From the NCBI GenBank assembly GCA_016845585.1, contig JAERSO010000129.1, positions 124,001-188,000 on the forward strand: DNA of 64,000 nucleotides, given 5' to 3'. Under the pieces are notes generated by a model. That model worked only from the letters and a program-made list of their open reading frames with translations. It made no database searches and was not told the DNA's origin. Made by a program: the position numbers and the translations under genes. Positions 62,639 to 64,000 of this stretch are shown one piece after another. This DNA comes from Acidimicrobiaceae bacterium. GTDB lineage: Bacteria; Actinomycetota; Acidimicrobiia; Acidimicrobiales; Aldehydirespiratoraceae. Within the stretch, counting starts at the first letter, position 1. Each line of letters begins with the position of its first letter.

Positions 62639-63549
62639 TCGGGCACCGGCATCACGAGACTGAGGTGCTCGGGGGTCCAGGTGAAGCGGAGGCGCTTGCT
62701 GGATCCGAGATGGTCACCGTCGACCTGATAGGGCGCGGGAGGGTCGGCTTCAACCACGATCGAACGCACATTGCGCTGAATGTCGAGTCCGGACCTGCCG
62801 GCCAGATCCCGTGATCTGAGCGCGCCGCTCGCCACGGGGCCGAGCGTGCGCAGATCGAGACGCTCCAGCGTCACCACGGCGAGCGGGTCTTCCAGGGTCA
62901 GATCGTTGACGATGTCGAACGGCCGGTTGCCGAGGAAGGTATAGGGGTTCGCGTTCATCACGATGGTGAAGAACCCGGTGGTCAGATCGCGACCGTTGGC
63001 CCCCACGATCCGCAGCGGCGGGTTCTTGCGATCGACTCGTCGGAACCAGGTGTCGAGCGCCGCCCAGACGAAGAGCGGATGACCCGCCCAACGTTTCCAC
63101 GGCCCACGCCGCTCGACCTGCTCCACCACCGCAGCGTCGAACCCGACACCACAGTGGAACAGGAAATACCGCCCCTCGACGGCACCCAAGCCGATCCGCT
63201 TGATCGAACCGGCCTCGATGGCCTCGAGCAGCACACCCACGGCATCGACAGAATCATCCGGTAGCCCGAGAATCCGGGCAAAGACGTTCGTCGAGCCACC
63301 CGGCAGGGTGGCCAGGGCGGTCTCGGTGCCGGCCAGGCCGTTGGCCGCCTCGTTGAGGGTGCCATCACCGCCGAGCACCACGACGAGGTCGTAGCGACCC
63401 CGAGCCGCGGACTGGGCAAGGCGGGTGGCGTGCCCGCGTCGCGATGTCTCGGCCAACGTGACGTCGTGGTCTGCGGACAGCGCCTTGTGGATCACCACAC
63501 GGCGCCGCGCCGTGACCGAGGAGGCCACCGAGTTGACGATGAACAGCAC
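62635..63549 (-). CDS. diacylglycerol/lipid kinase family protein
   Basis: 304 residues of the DAGK catalytic fold: VLFIVNSVASS near the start, the nucleotide loop VVLGGDGTLNEAANGL and PGGSTNVFARILG. GTG 63549 has GAGG eight bases upstream; TTG 63555 is an alternative and the open frame above is shadow. It phosphorylates a lipid such as diacylglycerol or a sphingoid base at the membrane face. Confidence 0.87.
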   Translation of the reverse strand: MLFIVNSVASSVTARRRVVIHKALSADHDVTLAETSRRGHATRLAQSAARGRYDLVVVLGGDGTLNEAANGLAGTETALATLPGGSTNVFARILGLPDDSVDAVGVLLEAIEAGSIKRIGLGAVEGRYFLFHCGVGFDAAVVEQVERRGPWKRWAGHPLFVWAALDTWFRRVDRKNPPLRIVGANGRDLTTGFFTIVMNANPYTFLGNRPFDIVNDLTLEDPLAVVTLERLDLRTLGPVASGALRSRDLAGRSGLDIQRNVRSIVVEADPPAPYQVDGDHLGSSKRLRFTWTPEHLSLVMPVPD

Positions 63550-63658
63550 GCGCAAGGCCTCTGACGCTACTCGCCGGTTCGGTGAGTCGAAATCAGCCCC
63601 ACATTTGCGGCCGCCCGCATGGGGGGAAAGGCAGACAGAGGTGGCAGACTCACCGTCT

Positions 63659-64000
63659 ATGAAGGTTGTTGTCTGTGTAAAGCAGATCCCGGATCCGGCC
63701 GATCCCGGTGCGCTCGACCCTGAGACCAAGACGCTCAAGCGGGACTCGAAGCTCATCCTCGACGAATCGGATTCCTACGGGGTCGAAATGGCTCTCCAGC
63801 TTGTCGATGCTGCCGGTGACGGCGAAGTGCATTTGGTGTCGATGGCTCCGAATAATGAGGTCAGTGGTCTGCGTACCGCCCTCGCGATGGGTGCCGCCAG
63901 TGCCACCATCGTGAGTGACGACGCGCTCCAGGGCAGCGATGCGCTCGGTACCGCCAAGGTGCTCGCAGCTGCGATCGCCCGCCAGGAACCCGATCTCATC
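63659..64000 (+). CDS. etfB: electron-transfer flavoprotein subunit beta (partial, runs off window)
   Basis: The first 114 residues are visible: KVVVCVKQIPDPADPG, LDESDSYGVEMALQLVD and the GLRTALAMGA segment, all typical of EtfB. It accepts electrons from acyl-CoA and dimethylglycine/sarcosine-type dehydrogenases. No good ribosome site is close to ATG 63659 (GAGG is 18 bases away). The gene continues past 64000. Confidence 0.92.
   Translation, partial: MKVVVCVKQIPDPADPGALDPETKTLKRDSKLILDESDSYGVEMALQLVDAAGDGEVHLVSMAPNNEVSGLRTALAMGAASATIVSDDALQGSDALGTAKVLAAAIARQEPDLI

Overview
This 64 kb window comes from a GC-rich chromosome of an actinobacterium. The markers are a WhiB iron-sulfur regulator, a PdtaS-type histidine kinase, a DUF3107 protein, a class E sortase, a Septum_form lipoprotein and many GTG or TTG starts. 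A complete System I (Ccm) cytochrome c maturation operon and an aerobic-looking gene set point, by inference, to the class Acidimicrobiia rather than to Streptomyces or Mycobacterium. I see no tRNA, rRNA, CRISPR array, prophage or intact insertion sequence. Genes are tightly packed, with many ATGA or GTGA overlaps.

Region 1 (1-16.1 kb). A glycine-betaine/proline-type ABC transporter (ATPase plus an unusually long permease) is followed by a secreted beta-propeller-like protein, a 44-residue small protein, O-acetylhomoserine sulfhydrylase, an alpha/beta hydrolase and an MFS transporter. A minus-strand operon then runs from 16.08 kb to 8.96 kb: corrinoid protein, DUF1638 protein, PF13769 protein, pterin-binding methyltransferase (MtgA/MeTr type), ASKHA ferredoxin-like corrinoid activator, MttB-family methyltransferase without pyrrolysine, and a 3-hydroxyisobutyrate-dehydrogenase-like enzyme. 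Together these look like a vitamin B12-dependent demethylation pathway for a quaternary amine such as glycine betaine, feeding methyl-tetrahydrofolate. The same strand carries the betaine-type uptake system. This is the best candidate for an under-described system here.

Region 2 (16.2-37.4 kb). leuS and a cold-shock gene are followed by a MarR-regulated beta-oxidation operon (thiolase, SDR dehydrogenase, enoyl-CoA hydratase). Next come an MFS transporter, a HAD hydrolase / YcaQ-type glycosylase / PLP decarboxylase operon, and a lytic transglycosylase. Small metabolic genes, a divergent glycosyltransferase / glycoside hydrolase pair, and cell-envelope genes (DUF5317, Septum_form, sortase) complete the region.

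Region 3 (37.5-47.3 kb). A nine-gene ccmABCDEFGHI operon includes a 50-residue ccmD-like gene. It runs into a large membrane-anchored protein that joins a YceI domain, one CxxCH haem site and a peptidylglycine-monooxygenase-like di-copper domain with all expected copper ligands. The Ccm proteins would supply its covalent haem.

Region 4 (47.4-64 kb). Contents are an M3 peptidase, a DUF3179 protein, a Crp-family regulator, a sarcosine-oxidase-like flavoenzyme, a degenerate receiver protein, a SufR-like regulator divergent from mrp, DUF3107 and PdtaS. A deletion scar joins two 5'-truncated divergent genes. It is followed by a ThDP enzyme, whiB with a repeat-rich promoter, a glycerophosphodiesterase, a diacylglycerol-kinase-like protein and the start of etfB. 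Assignments rest on reading motifs and gene order; no database search was possible.
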